Positions 47,743 to 56,286 of a DNA stretch of 59,780 bases are shown here, one piece after another. This stretch comes from Helicobacter aurati. Its GTDB lineage: Bacteria > Campylobacterota > Campylobacteria > Campylobacterales > Helicobacteraceae. Each line of letters begins with the position of its first letter. The first letter of the stretch is position 1. The notes below the pieces were generated by a model, which saw only the letters and a list, made by a program, of their open reading frames with translations, was not told the DNA's origin and ran no database searches. The stretch spans positions 1-59,780 of the forward strand of contig NZ_NXLW01000012.1 in NCBI RefSeq assembly GCF_003364265.1, read 5' to 3'. The position numbers and the translations under genes are program-made.

Positions 47743-48792
47743 CTACTCATTTTTATCATCTTGGACTAAAAACTTGCCTTTGTTTTTGTGGATAATGCTT
47801 TGAGTTTTAGATTCTAAGACTCGTTGCGCGACCAAAGGAAAAATATGATGCAAAAGCAATCTCTTGACATCTCGCACACCATAGCGAATATCATATTGCT
47901 CCATTAAGCTATTTTTAACATCATCGCTTAGAATGATAGTATGAGAAGTGCGTTCTTGAAGTAACTTAATCTCCAAATCAATAATATCAAGAAGCTGTTG
48001 CTTTGGAATGCTTTGATAATAAATCACAGAATCAATGCGATTGATAAATTCAGGTAAAAATTTCTTTTCTAGGGCTTTTTGAATGATTTTTTGCTCTTTT
48101 TGGGGGCTGCATTTTTTGGACTTTTGTTGATAGCTAAAAAGCTCTTTAACGCCCAAATTGCTTGTCATAAGGATAATAGAATTTCTAAAATTAATCGTTT
48201 TTACCCCAGAGGTAAGCCTAAGCTCCCCGCTATCAAGCACATCAAGCAAGGCAATCAAAACCTCATTACTTGCCTTCTCAAGCTCATCAAACAGCACCAC
48301 AGAAGGGGTTGAATAACTCCCAGCAATGAGATTAGCATCAAACATCGTATTCCCCTCTTTGCTCCCCACATAGCCCGGTGGCGCACCAATAAGCGAGGCA
48401 GCATAATGCTCTTGGGAGAGGGTATTCATATCAATGCGGCAAAGATTGTTTTCATTGCCACTAATGGCTTTGGCTAGAAGTCTCGCCGTTGATGTTTTGC
48501 CAACTCCTGTGGGTCCTAGCAACAAGGCTACACCTAGCGGCTTTTGGGAGTCGCTTAGTTCGGCTTTGATGATTTGTAGCATTTGCTCAATCTGCCCTAA
48601 GACTTTGTCTTGCCCGATGATATTGGCTCTAAGCTGTTGCATAACAGATTTGATAGAGAAATCAAACCTGCTTCTAAAGCCGTATCCCTTATCACTTGGG
48701 TTTGACACCTGTGGCTCTGACGCATTAGGAGTGGCTTTGGATTCTTTATTTTGCTCTTTTAAAGCCTCTAGCTTATCGGTGATAAAAGGCAC
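47743..48792 (-). CDS. amiB: AmiB-like Clp-family AAA+ ATPase next to the amidase
   Basis: This 349-residue single-module AAA+ protein resembles the second ATPase domain of ClpA/ClpB. Walker A is GPTGVGKT (93-100), pore loop GYVG (140-143), Walker B VVLFDE (165-170) and sensor 1 TSN (210-212); a Clp D2-small domain follows. It starts with GTG 3 nt after amiE. In the Pseudomonas aeruginosa amidase operon amiE is followed by amiB, a Clp-like ATPase of similar size, so I infer the same pairing. It lacks the N-domain, D1 and the ClpP-binding loop expected of ClpA. Confidence 0.8.
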   Translation of the reverse strand: MPFITDKLEALKEQNKESKATPNASEPQVSNPSDKGYGFRSRFDFSIKSVMQQLRANIIGQDKVLGQIEQMLQIIKAELSDSQKPLGVALLLGPTGVGKTSTARLLAKAISGNENNLCRIDMNTLSQEHYAASLIGAPPGYVGSKEGNTMFDANLIAGSYSTPSVVLFDELEKASNEVLIALLDVLDSGELRLTSGVKTINFRNSIILMTSNLGVKELFSYQQKSKKCSPQKEQKIIQKALEKKFLPEFINRIDSVIYYQSIPKQQLLDIIDLEIKLLQERTSHTIILSDDVKNSLMEQYDIRYGVRDVKRLLLHHIFPLVAQRVLESKTQSIIHKNKGKFLVQDDKNE

Positions 48793-48795
48793 AGG

Positions 48796-49836
48796 CTATC
48801 TCTCTTTTTCTTTGCCCTGATGTGGCAAATTCCCCACAGGGCATTCCGCCACACCGATAGTTTGACGCGTAAAGCTTTCGACATTTTCTTGCGCCTTTTT
48901 TGCGTCCATTACCCATTGCTTATAGAAGTCAAAGGGGCAATCCGCCACGCCCTTATCGCCATCACCGCTGTTAAAGATCCCGCTATATCCGCGATGAAGT
49001 AATTTAAAGAGGTGATTTTGGCTTTGGTCGTATTTGCGTGCGTTTCGGATTTCGTGCAAAGAAAGCTGTGCGTATTGAATCCCATTTTCTTCCTCGCCAC
49101 ATTCTCCTAATGTCCTGCCATCAAAGCCGATAATGTTAGAATGTCCAAAATAAGTATAAACCCCATCAAAGCCTGTTGCATTAGCCACAGCAATGTAGCA
49201 ATTATTCGCCCACGCCATAGCCTTTACCATAGTAACTTGCTGCTCTTTACTAGGATACATATAGCCCTGACATCGGATAATAAGCTCTGCTCCTTTCATC
49301 GCACAATCCCGCCAAATCTCTGGATAGTTCCCATCATCGCAAATAATCAAAGAAACCTTAATGCCCTTAGGTCCTTCCACCACATAGGTCTTATCCCCCG
49401 GATACCAACCCTCAATAGGACACCACGGCATAATTTTGCGATATTTTTGCACAATCTCCCCTTCATCATTAATGAGAATCAAAGTGTTATAAGGGGATTT
49501 TTGGGGATGTTGCTCGTGCTTTTCTCCTGTTAGCGAAAACACACCCCAAACTTTGGCTTCCTTACAAGCTTGAGAAAAGATTCTCGTTTCATCTCCGGGG
49601 ATACTCGCTGCTGTATCAAACATTTCTTGCCTGTCATACATAATTCCCATCGTGCTGTATTCTGGGAAAATAATTAAATCTAAGCCCGGGATTCCTTGCT
49701 TAATCCCTTTAATCATACTTGCAATGTTTTTGCAGTTTTCTAACACTTCCGCTCTTGTGTGCAATCGTGGCATTTTGTAATTAACAACTGCAACGCCCAC
49801 AGTATCGGGGCTACTTGAAATATCACCATGTCTCAT
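48796..49836 (-). CDS. amiE: Aliphatic amidase
   Basis: This nitrilase-superfamily amidase hydrolyses short aliphatic amides to ammonia and the acid. The catalytic triad is E59 (FPEYSTMG), K134 (YRKIMPWCP) and C166 ([12 protein letters not shown]). At 346 residues it is a normal AmiE length. AAAGGAGCGAAT precedes the ATG. In Helicobacter, ammonia from AmiE helps nitrogen supply and acid defence. A 32-bp exact copy of part of this gene lies 600 bp upstream beside a tRNA fragment. Confidence 0.95.
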   Translation of the reverse strand: MRHGDISSSPDTVGVAVVNYKMPRLHTRAEVLENCKNIASMIKGIKQGIPGLDLIIFPEYSTMGIMYDRQEMFDTAASIPGDETRIFSQACKEAKVWGVFSLTGEKHEQHPQKSPYNTLILINDEGEIVQKYRKIMPWCPIEGWYPGDKTYVVEGPKGIKVSLIICDDGNYPEIWRDCAMKGAELIIRCQGYMYPSKEQQVTMVKAMAWANNCYIAVANATGFDGVYTYFGHSNIIGFDGRTLGECGEEENGIQYAQLSLHEIRNARKYDQSQNHLFKLLHRGYSGIFNSGDGDKGVADCPFDFYKQWVMDAKKAQENVESFTRQTIGVAECPVGNLPHQGKEKER

Positions 49837-50034
49837 ATTCGCTCCTTTATTGAGGTTTTCTCTAATTTAGCACAAGTAAAATGAAATAAGTACTCCCTTT
49901 CATCAAAATACAAGGGCAAACCATACAAAAAGTTACTAAAATACTCATAGATAATCTCTCTTGGAAATCTAAAATGAGAGATAATGTTACAAAATTTCCG
50001 GGAAAGAAATAAAGAATGAAGAAATAATGAATTA

Positions 50035-50078
50035 TGGTACGCCCAAGAGGATTCGAACCTCTGACCTACGGCTTAGAA
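50035..50078 (-). pseudogene. 3' half of a tRNA gene (tRNA-Arg, anticodon loop TTCTAA)
   Basis: The minus strand shows the end of an anticodon loop and stem (TTCTAAGCCGT), a variable loop AGGTC, a perfect T arm (AGAGG-TTCGAAT-CCTCT), a 7-nt acceptor strand TGGGCGT, A and CCA. The 5' half (acceptor 5' strand, D arm) is missing and replaced by a fragment of amiE. The reading TCT as anticodon suggests Arg. It cannot be a functional tRNA. tRNA 3' ends commonly mark integration scars. Confidence 0.75.
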
Positions 50079-50086
50079 TAAGGGTA

Positions 50087-50131
50087 TTATAAGGGGATTT
50101 TTGGGGATGTTGCTCGTGATTTTTGCCTGTT
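50087..50131 (-). repeat. Stray duplicate of an internal amiE segment
   Basis: Bases 50087-50118 match amiE bases 49487-49518 exactly (32 of 32, in the same orientation) and the next bases match partly. The copy abuts the 5' side of the tRNA fragment, about 200 bp upstream of the intact amiE start. The remainder of 49837-50277 is AT-rich and shows no gene. Confidence 0.85.
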
Positions 50132-50277
50132 TTAGAAAGCCGTTGCTCTATTTATCTTATTGGGCTTGACACAATAGCTCTTGCCTCGCAAAGATTCTTA
50201 TCGCTTTTCACTTGGCATATACCATTGTGTCAATTTTCTCATGGAGAGCTTATCGCGACATTGTATTTCATTATTCT

Positions 50278-53019
50278 TTAATTTTGTAAAATTTCTCTTC
50301 TAGCTACTTCTCTCGCTTTCGCCAATGCCTCACTAATCTTAGAAACATCACGTCCGCCTGCAGTGGCAAAATGATCTTGTCCTCCACCATTCCCGCCTAA
50401 GACTTTTGCGACTTCTTTAACCCATATTCCAGCCTTTAATTGCGCATTCTTAACTCCGGCCGTAATCGTAACTTTACCTTTAGATTCTGTAAGTAGCAAA
50501 ATAGCGACTTTATCATTTACGTTTTTCGCGTTATCAACGGCTTCTTTTATTTCATTTGATTGAGCATTATCAAACTGCGAGACAATGAGTCGCACACCAT
50601 TTATCTCCTCAAAGTCAAAACTTGTTGTGCTTTGTTGTGCTCTTTTTGCCCTGTTTTTACATTCTAACAATTGATTTTTGAGCTTCTCAATGCCCTGTAT
50701 AATGTTTTGCACTCTTAAGCTTTCTCTTGCCATGCTAAGTTCTTGAAGTATGCTTTTACCGTATCGGTAAGCTGCCGCACCGCACACTGCTTCAATGCGG
50801 CGCACGCCACTGCTTACACCGCTCTCTTTGACAATATAAAAACTACCAATTTGCGCGGTATTTTGCACGTGGATTCCGCCGCATAACTCAACAGAATCAC
50901 CAAAACAAACAACACGTACATTCTGTCCATATTTTTCACCAAAAAGTGCTATTGCTCCTTTTGCTTTTGCTGTTTGTATGTCAGTTATTTCACAAATCTG
51001 TGGATTACTTGCGCAAACCTCTGCATTGACAAGCGACTCAATACTCTCTATTTCTTCGCTACTCAATGCTTTAGAATGTGAGAAATCAAAGCGAAGTCTA
51101 TGAGATTCTACAAGGCTTCCCGCTTGAGTGATATGCGTGCCTAGAATCTCACGTAAAGCAAAATGCAGTAAATGCGTAGCAGAGTGATGTTTTGCGATTT
51201 CTAAACGTGCGTCATCCACTTGCGCGAATACTTTTTGATTCACACTCAAGGTTTGTAAGGGCAAAATTTTAGAAAGATTGAAATCAAAAAACTTCTGTGT
51301 GTCCAACACATCTGCACATTTTTCATATCGCCTATCGTCTTTTATGTTGTCGTCTGCATGGCTCTGCTTCACAAAAAACAATCCTCCTCTATCGCCAATA
51401 GGTCCGCCTGATTCGGGATAAAAAGGTGTTTTATCAAGCATAACCCATCCTTCCTGCCCTCGCTCAAGGCTTTCCACTTGCTCAAAATCACTATCAAGTA
51501 GCGCATTAATTTGACAGCTTTCATTCATTGTTTCATAGCCTACAAATTCATTCTTATCAAAGTTATTGATTAAAGAATTAAAATTAGCATCTTGTATCTT
51601 GTCGCCGCTACCTTTCCAGCTTGCCTTGCCTCTATTCCTTTGCTTGTCCATGCAAGATTCAAAGCTTTGCATATCCACTTTGATATGATGCGCCCTTAAC
51701 ATATCTTGTGTCAAATCAAGCGGGAAACCATAAGTGTCATAAAGCTTAAACGCCACTTCTCCATTAAAAAGCTGCTCTTTATGTAACCTAATAGAATCTA
51801 GTTCCTTATGAAACAAACTCATGCCGCTCTCAATCGTCTCAAAGAATCGCTTCTCTTCCTCCTTGCATTGTTCCATAATTATGTCTTTGCGTTCCAATAA
51901 ATAGGTATAAGTTTTGCCCATAGATTCGCATACCACAGCAATTATTTGATACAAGAAAGGCTCTCTTAATCCAAGCAAATAGCCATGCCGCACAGCTCTA
52001 CGTAAGATTCTACGAAGCACATATCCACGTCCTTCTCTATCAAAATTTGCTCCTTGTGCGAGGAGAAAAGCAACGCTACGTGCATGGTCGGCAATAACGC
52101 GAAAGGAAGCTTGCGTTGCTCGTCTTGCCTTACGTTTGTCCTCTGATAAATTGTTATTGTCTAAAAGCTCTTTGTCTGTAAAATAGAGTTTTTGTTTTTT
52201 GCGCTGTGCAGAGCTTGATTCTCTGTCTTTTTGCAATCCATAACCAACCCCCCAAACAACTAAACTTTCGATTTCATCAATAATAGGGCGAAACAAACTT
52301 GTATCAAAGTTATTCAACTCTCCCTCTAGCAGTGCCACTACACGTTCTAACCCCATACCTGTATCAATGCTAGGCTTAGGCAAGGGCGTACGAATGCCGT
52401 CTTTTTGCTCATATTGCATAAAAACTAGATTCCATATTTCTAAGAATCTATCACCATCCCCGCCGAAATAATCTTCACTCGAATGAAAGTACTGCGCTCC
52501 TTGGTCAACATAAATCTCACTACAAGGTCCACAAGGTCCTGTATCTCCCATTTGCCAGAAATTATCTTTGTCCCCCATGCGCTTAATGCGACTAGGCTCA
52601 ATGTACTTACACCATAACTCGAACGCTTCATCATCGCTTTCATGAATAGTTACATACAGCACACTTTTATCAAAGCCCAGAATCTGCGTTACAAACTCCC
52701 ATGCGTAAGCAATAGCATCTTTCTTGAAATAGTCTCCAAAGCTGAAATTCCCTAACATTTCAAAAAGTGTATGATGGCGGGCTGTGTAACCAACATTCTC
52801 CAAATCATTGTGCTTACCGCCTGCGCGAATACATAGCTGCGAACTTGTAGCACGGGGAGGATTGGGAGTTGGAATCTTGCCTATAAAAACATCTTTAAAC
52901 TGCACCATTCCCGCATTAGTAAATAACAAACTAGAATCATCGGGCACAAGCGGCATAGAATCATGGATTGTATGTCCTTTACTATGGAAAAAATCTTTAT
53001 ACATTTTTCTAATATCCAT
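50278..53019 (-). CDS. alaS: Alanyl-tRNA synthetase
   Basis: This enzyme charges tRNA-Ala and edits Ser and Gly. The start ATG at 53019 gives MDIRKMYKDFFHSKGHTIH, with GAAAGGAATATA before it; the frame open to 53160 adds 47 residues that belong to the end of the FtsH-like gene in another frame. At about 913 residues it is near the usual 850-880. The editing-domain zinc motifs are HHSATHLLHFALR and CGGIHVQNTAQIGSF. The C-terminal GGNGGGQDHFATAGG is typical. Confidence 0.96.
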   Translation of the reverse strand: MDIRKMYKDFFHSKGHTIHDSMPLVPDDSSLLFTNAGMVQFKDVFIGKIPTPNPPRATSSQLCIRAGGKHNDLENVGYTARHHTLFEMLGNFSFGDYFKKDAIAYAWEFVTQILGFDKSVLYVTIHESDDEAFELWCKYIEPSRIKRMGDKDNFWQMGDTGPCGPCSEIYVDQGAQYFHSSEDYFGGDGDRFLEIWNLVFMQYEQKDGIRTPLPKPSIDTGMGLERVVALLEGELNNFDTSLFRPIIDEIESLVVWGVGYGLQKDRESSSAQRKKQKLYFTDKELLDNNNLSEDKRKARRATQASFRVIADHARSVAFLLAQGANFDREGRGYVLRRILRRAVRHGYLLGLREPFLYQIIAVVCESMGKTYTYLLERKDIIMEQCKEEEKRFFETIESGMSLFHKELDSIRLHKEQLFNGEVAFKLYDTYGFPLDLTQDMLRAHHIKVDMQSFESCMDKQRNRGKASWKGSGDKIQDANFNSLINNFDKNEFVGYETMNESCQINALLDSDFEQVESLERGQEGWVMLDKTPFYPESGGPIGDRGGLFFVKQSHADDNIKDDRRYEKCADVLDTQKFFDFNLSKILPLQTLSVNQKVFAQVDDARLEIAKHHSATHLLHFALREILGTHITQAGSLVESHRLRFDFSHSKALSSEEIESIESLVNAEVCASNPQICEITDIQTAKAKGAIALFGEKYGQNVRVVCFGDSVELCGGIHVQNTAQIGSFYIVKESGVSSGVRRIEAVCGAAAYRYGKSILQELSMARESLRVQNIIQGIEKLKNQLLECKNRAKRAQQSTTSFDFEEINGVRLIVSQFDNAQSNEIKEAVDNAKNVNDKVAILLLTESKGKVTITAGVKNAQLKAGIWVKEVAKVLGGNGGGQDHFATAGGRDVSKISEALAKAREVARREILQN

Positions 53020-53044
53020 TATATTCCTTTCATAATTAATATCA

Positions 53045-54901
53045 TTACACTGCGAGAATTTGTTGAATATCCTCTTTAGACAATTTTTCTTTCTCAAGCA
53101 ACATATTGGCAACAATAGAAATACACTGCTTGTGTGATTGCATAAAATCTCTATGTTCATTATAAGCTTGTGTCAAAATCTCTAATATATCTTCTTGTGT
53201 ACCAATGATTGTAACTCCCATACCATAATCTCTACACATAGTCATTGCCATCTGCTTTGCCCTTGCTAAATCGTATTTAGCAATATTGGCAGATTCTAAT
53301 CCCTCTATTTCTAAGGCAATATTTCCACTTAATGCAACTTTGATATAAGTGATAATTTCACTTTTAAGCGCGCACTCTGGAATATTGTCAGACATGTCTT
53401 GTTGTGTATTAGTATAGGCAATTAAAGAAACTTTTTCAAAATCTGGCAATAACCAATATTGCGAAATTGCTTTGCCTGCGTTATAAATGGCGATAATACG
53501 TTTTTGCTCTTTTGAGAGCGCGCTTTGTTTCTTTGTCCCAAAGATAATCTTATCACTCATGATAATAATGTCCTCTGTAAGAATGCGATTTCTCTGATTA
53601 CGTAACGCATGAAGTGCTGCTTCATTAATCAAAGAGGCAATATCTGCTCCACTAAATCCTACACAAAGCTTTGCAATTTCTGAAATATTGACATCGTGTG
53701 TACGATTTTGTAAATAAACTTTTAGAATCTCTTCTCGCTCTTTTATATCTGGTAAATCTACAAAGATTCGTCTATCAAAGCGACCGCTCCTAAGCAACGC
53801 GCTATCAATATTTTCAACTTGGTTTGTAGCTGCAATAACAATAATACCACTTTGTTCGCTAAATCCATCCATTTGCGTAAGAAGTTCATTTAATGTAGAT
53901 TCCCACTCTTGGTGATTATCAAGACCGCGTGTTTTGCCTATTGCATCAATCTCGTCGATAAAAATAATAGCAGGTGCACTTGCTCTAGCCCTCGCAAAAA
54001 GTTCACGAACTCTTTGTGCGCCAATACCTACATACATTTGCACAAACGAAGAACCACTTTGATAAAAAAATGGGACTCCAGATTCTCCGGCAACTGCCTT
54101 AGCTATCATAGTTTTACCGACGCCAGGAGGTCCCGCAAGTAATACGCCCTTAGGAAGATATATCCCTAAATCTTGATATTTTTTGGGATTCTTAAGATAA
54201 TCAATGATTTCTAAAAATTCATCTTTTACTTCTGTAATGCCCGCTACATCTCTAAAACGAATAGTGCTAGTCATTGGGGCAATGCAGAGAGACATGTCGT
54301 TATATTGGCTTGCTTTTTCTTGTAAATATTCCATATTGGAATGTGCTTGCAGCGTCCCTTCATAGCGAATTGTTTGTTCACTTTGCATAGATTCTCTTCG
54401 CTTATAGATAACAAACCACATCACAAGAGCAACAAAACCTAGTAAAAAAATCAACAAACAATAAAAGGCTTTTTCCGTATAGCTTACTTTCTCTTGAATG
54501 GTAGGAATATTGGGTTTGGAGAAAAAGGGCTCGGCAAGTTCAGTTTTTTGCTTGGCGCATACTATTGTGTTGTTGTTAATTTCCTTACATAGAGAATCTT
54601 TAAAATCCCGATCCTTCTTTGCAATGTCAGTAACTACAAATGCATCGTCAAAAAGCAATAGAGATTCTAAATTATCTTGCAAAAATGAATGTAACGGCAA
54701 AGCATATATTTGATTATTCTGTGTATGAAAGAAAAGTGCCTTAGAATCTAAAAAAACCTCGCTTATCTGTTCTTTTTTGAGAAACTCTTGTAATTGGGCT
54801 TTAGAAACTTCTATGCTTTTGTCCTGCAAAATCAGCAAGGCAAGCATAATAACAATCGTCCAAGCAAGCCCAAGAACAATAATCAACTTTTTAGTATCCA
54901 T
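53045..54901 (-). CDS. FtsH-like membrane AAA+ protein without the protease motif
   Basis: This 618-residue protein has membrane helices at about 5-26 and 145-166, Walker A GPPGVGKT (257-264), pore loop FVQMYVG (286-292), Walker B IIFIDEIDAIG (312-322) and the second region of homology RSGRFDRRIFVDLP. Where FtsH has HEAGH, this protein has Y473-N-A-G-K477, so both zinc histidines and the catalytic Glu are lost; it should be an unfoldase or scaffold, not a protease. H. pylori also carries a second FtsH-like gene (from memory). It ends 25 nt before alaS. Confidence 0.88.
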   Translation of the reverse strand: MDTKKLIIVLGLAWTIVIMLALLILQDKSIEVSKAQLQEFLKKEQISEVFLDSKALFFHTQNNQIYALPLHSFLQDNLESLLLFDDAFVVTDIAKKDRDFKDSLCKEINNNTIVCAKQKTELAEPFFSKPNIPTIQEKVSYTEKAFYCLLIFLLGFVALVMWFVIYKRRESMQSEQTIRYEGTLQAHSNMEYLQEKASQYNDMSLCIAPMTSTIRFRDVAGITEVKDEFLEIIDYLKNPKKYQDLGIYLPKGVLLAGPPGVGKTMIAKAVAGESGVPFFYQSGSSFVQMYVGIGAQRVRELFARARASAPAIIFIDEIDAIGKTRGLDNHQEWESTLNELLTQMDGFSEQSGIIVIAATNQVENIDSALLRSGRFDRRIFVDLPDIKEREEILKVYLQNRTHDVNISEIAKLCVGFSGADIASLINEAALHALRNQRNRILTEDIIIMSDKIIFGTKKQSALSKEQKRIIAIYNAGKAISQYWLLPDFEKVSLIAYTNTQQDMSDNIPECALKSEIITYIKVALSGNIALEIEGLESANIAKYDLARAKQMAMTMCRDYGMGVTIIGTQEDILEILTQAYNEHRDFMQSHKQCISIVANMLLEKEKLSKEDIQQILAV

Positions 54902-54968
54902 AAAGTTTCCACAATTTATAATCCTATATGGCTACAATTATACACTTAAAATAAAAATAGGGATTTGA

Positions 54969-56024
54969 CTAATTATAGAACGATTGTTGGTTGCTAATTT
55001 GCTTCTCCTTACTATACAGCTTAAGAAGTAAGTCTCTGTTATGTTGAGAATCTACATAAGAAATAGGCTCTAAGTTAAAATTCTCGATAGCGAAAATCTT
55101 AAAGCCCTTTTGTACTAAGAAATCATAGTGTGTTGTATGTGGATTGAGATATACCTTCTTCCCTAATGCTAGTAAAACAAAAATATTTCCCATAGCTTGC
55201 TGTTCTTTATGATTAAAAATGGCTATATCAACACTCTGCAAAAAATTTTGATATTCAGAAAACGGCATAAAAGATTCTAAAACAGTGAAATTCTCTCCAA
55301 AAAGATCTTTTCCTGTTGTTTTAACACGTTGCGCATAATCCATATTTCCATAAGAAAGCGGCGCATAAATCTTGAAGTTTTTATCTGGCAGCTTACTAAG
55401 CATATTGAGTGCTTCCTCATGATAATTAGTTGGCGCAGCAGAATTACCCACTTGAATGATAATAGTTTCTCCATGCGTTTTAAAGGGAATATCTTTATAG
55501 CCTTCATAAAAGGATACATACATGAATGGCTCGAGCATCTTAGCTTTTGCGCCATACCATTTCACTGCTAAATCATAATCACCATACACAACAGGGATAA
55601 TAAAGCCAAATCTCTTAATAATAAAACGTCGATATTTTTCCTTTTTCTTATACCATGGGTCCTGCTTATCTCCATTGATATATTCAAATAAATCGCCGCC
55701 CCAAATCGCATAATGACACTTCTTAAGATTCCAAAACAAAAAACACAACACGCGATTTGCTCTATGTTCCCATAACCCGTGTATAAAAACCTTATCTGCT
55801 TTTTGTATGTGCCAAGCAAGATATAAATCTCTTAAAAAAACATTAGGGAATCTTTCCCATAATAAAACAATATTCTTCCGTTTTGGCAAAGGATACCATT
55901 CTAAATATCTTTCGTCACCATAGATTAGAAATGTATGATCGTCTGGATTCAAATACGTCTCAATAAATTCAATATAAGGGGGGATAAATTTATCTAGCCA
56001 CATAATATGACATATTTTCTTCAT
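54969..56024 (-). CDS. GT56 family glycosyltransferase (WecF-like)
   Basis: This 351-residue protein resembles TDP-Fuc4NAc:lipid II transferase (WecF, GT56). The key stretches are HGLWEHRANRVL, the central IIIQVGNSAAPTNYHEEAL, and IFNHKEQQAMGNIFVLLALGKKVYL (about 270-294), which is the family hallmark. It probably adds an amino-deoxysugar during O-antigen or glycan synthesis at the cytoplasmic face. GAGGAAATACCC precedes the ATG. It lies 262 bp downstream of a phase-variable glycosyltransferase gene. Confidence 0.85.
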   Translation of the reverse strand: MKKICHIMWLDKFIPPYIEFIETYLNPDDHTFLIYGDERYLEWYPLPKRKNIVLLWERFPNVFLRDLYLAWHIQKADKVFIHGLWEHRANRVLCFLFWNLKKCHYAIWGGDLFEYINGDKQDPWYKKKEKYRRFIIKRFGFIIPVVYGDYDLAVKWYGAKAKMLEPFMYVSFYEGYKDIPFKTHGETIIIQVGNSAAPTNYHEEALNMLSKLPDKNFKIYAPLSYGNMDYAQRVKTTGKDLFGENFTVLESFMPFSEYQNFLQSVDIAIFNHKEQQAMGNIFVLLALGKKVYLNPHTTHYDFLVQKGFKIFAIENFNLEPISYVDSQHNRDLLLKLYSKEKQISNQQSFYN

Positions 56025-56286
56025 GGGTATTTCCTCGTTAATAAGAAAGTTTGTGCACCCACAAAGAAAGAAAATAAATGGATTTGCTTAGAGAGAATCA
56101 ATAATAAAACGTAACACTTTATTATTTTTGCGTGAGAATAAAAATAGAGATAAAAACACAGAAAGGCTAGATGGCTATAAGTCAAACTTTTATTGGAATG
56201 AATATTAGAGAGGGTTTTGTAAAGTAAATTTGTAAGAATAGAATCATCATTGATAAGACAACGATTAATGAAGCAATAGTTATAGG

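Noticed and set aside
50035-50078. Functional tRNA-Arg gene
   Set aside because: The D arm, 5' acceptor strand and 5' half of the anticodon arm are missing and replaced by amiE sequence.
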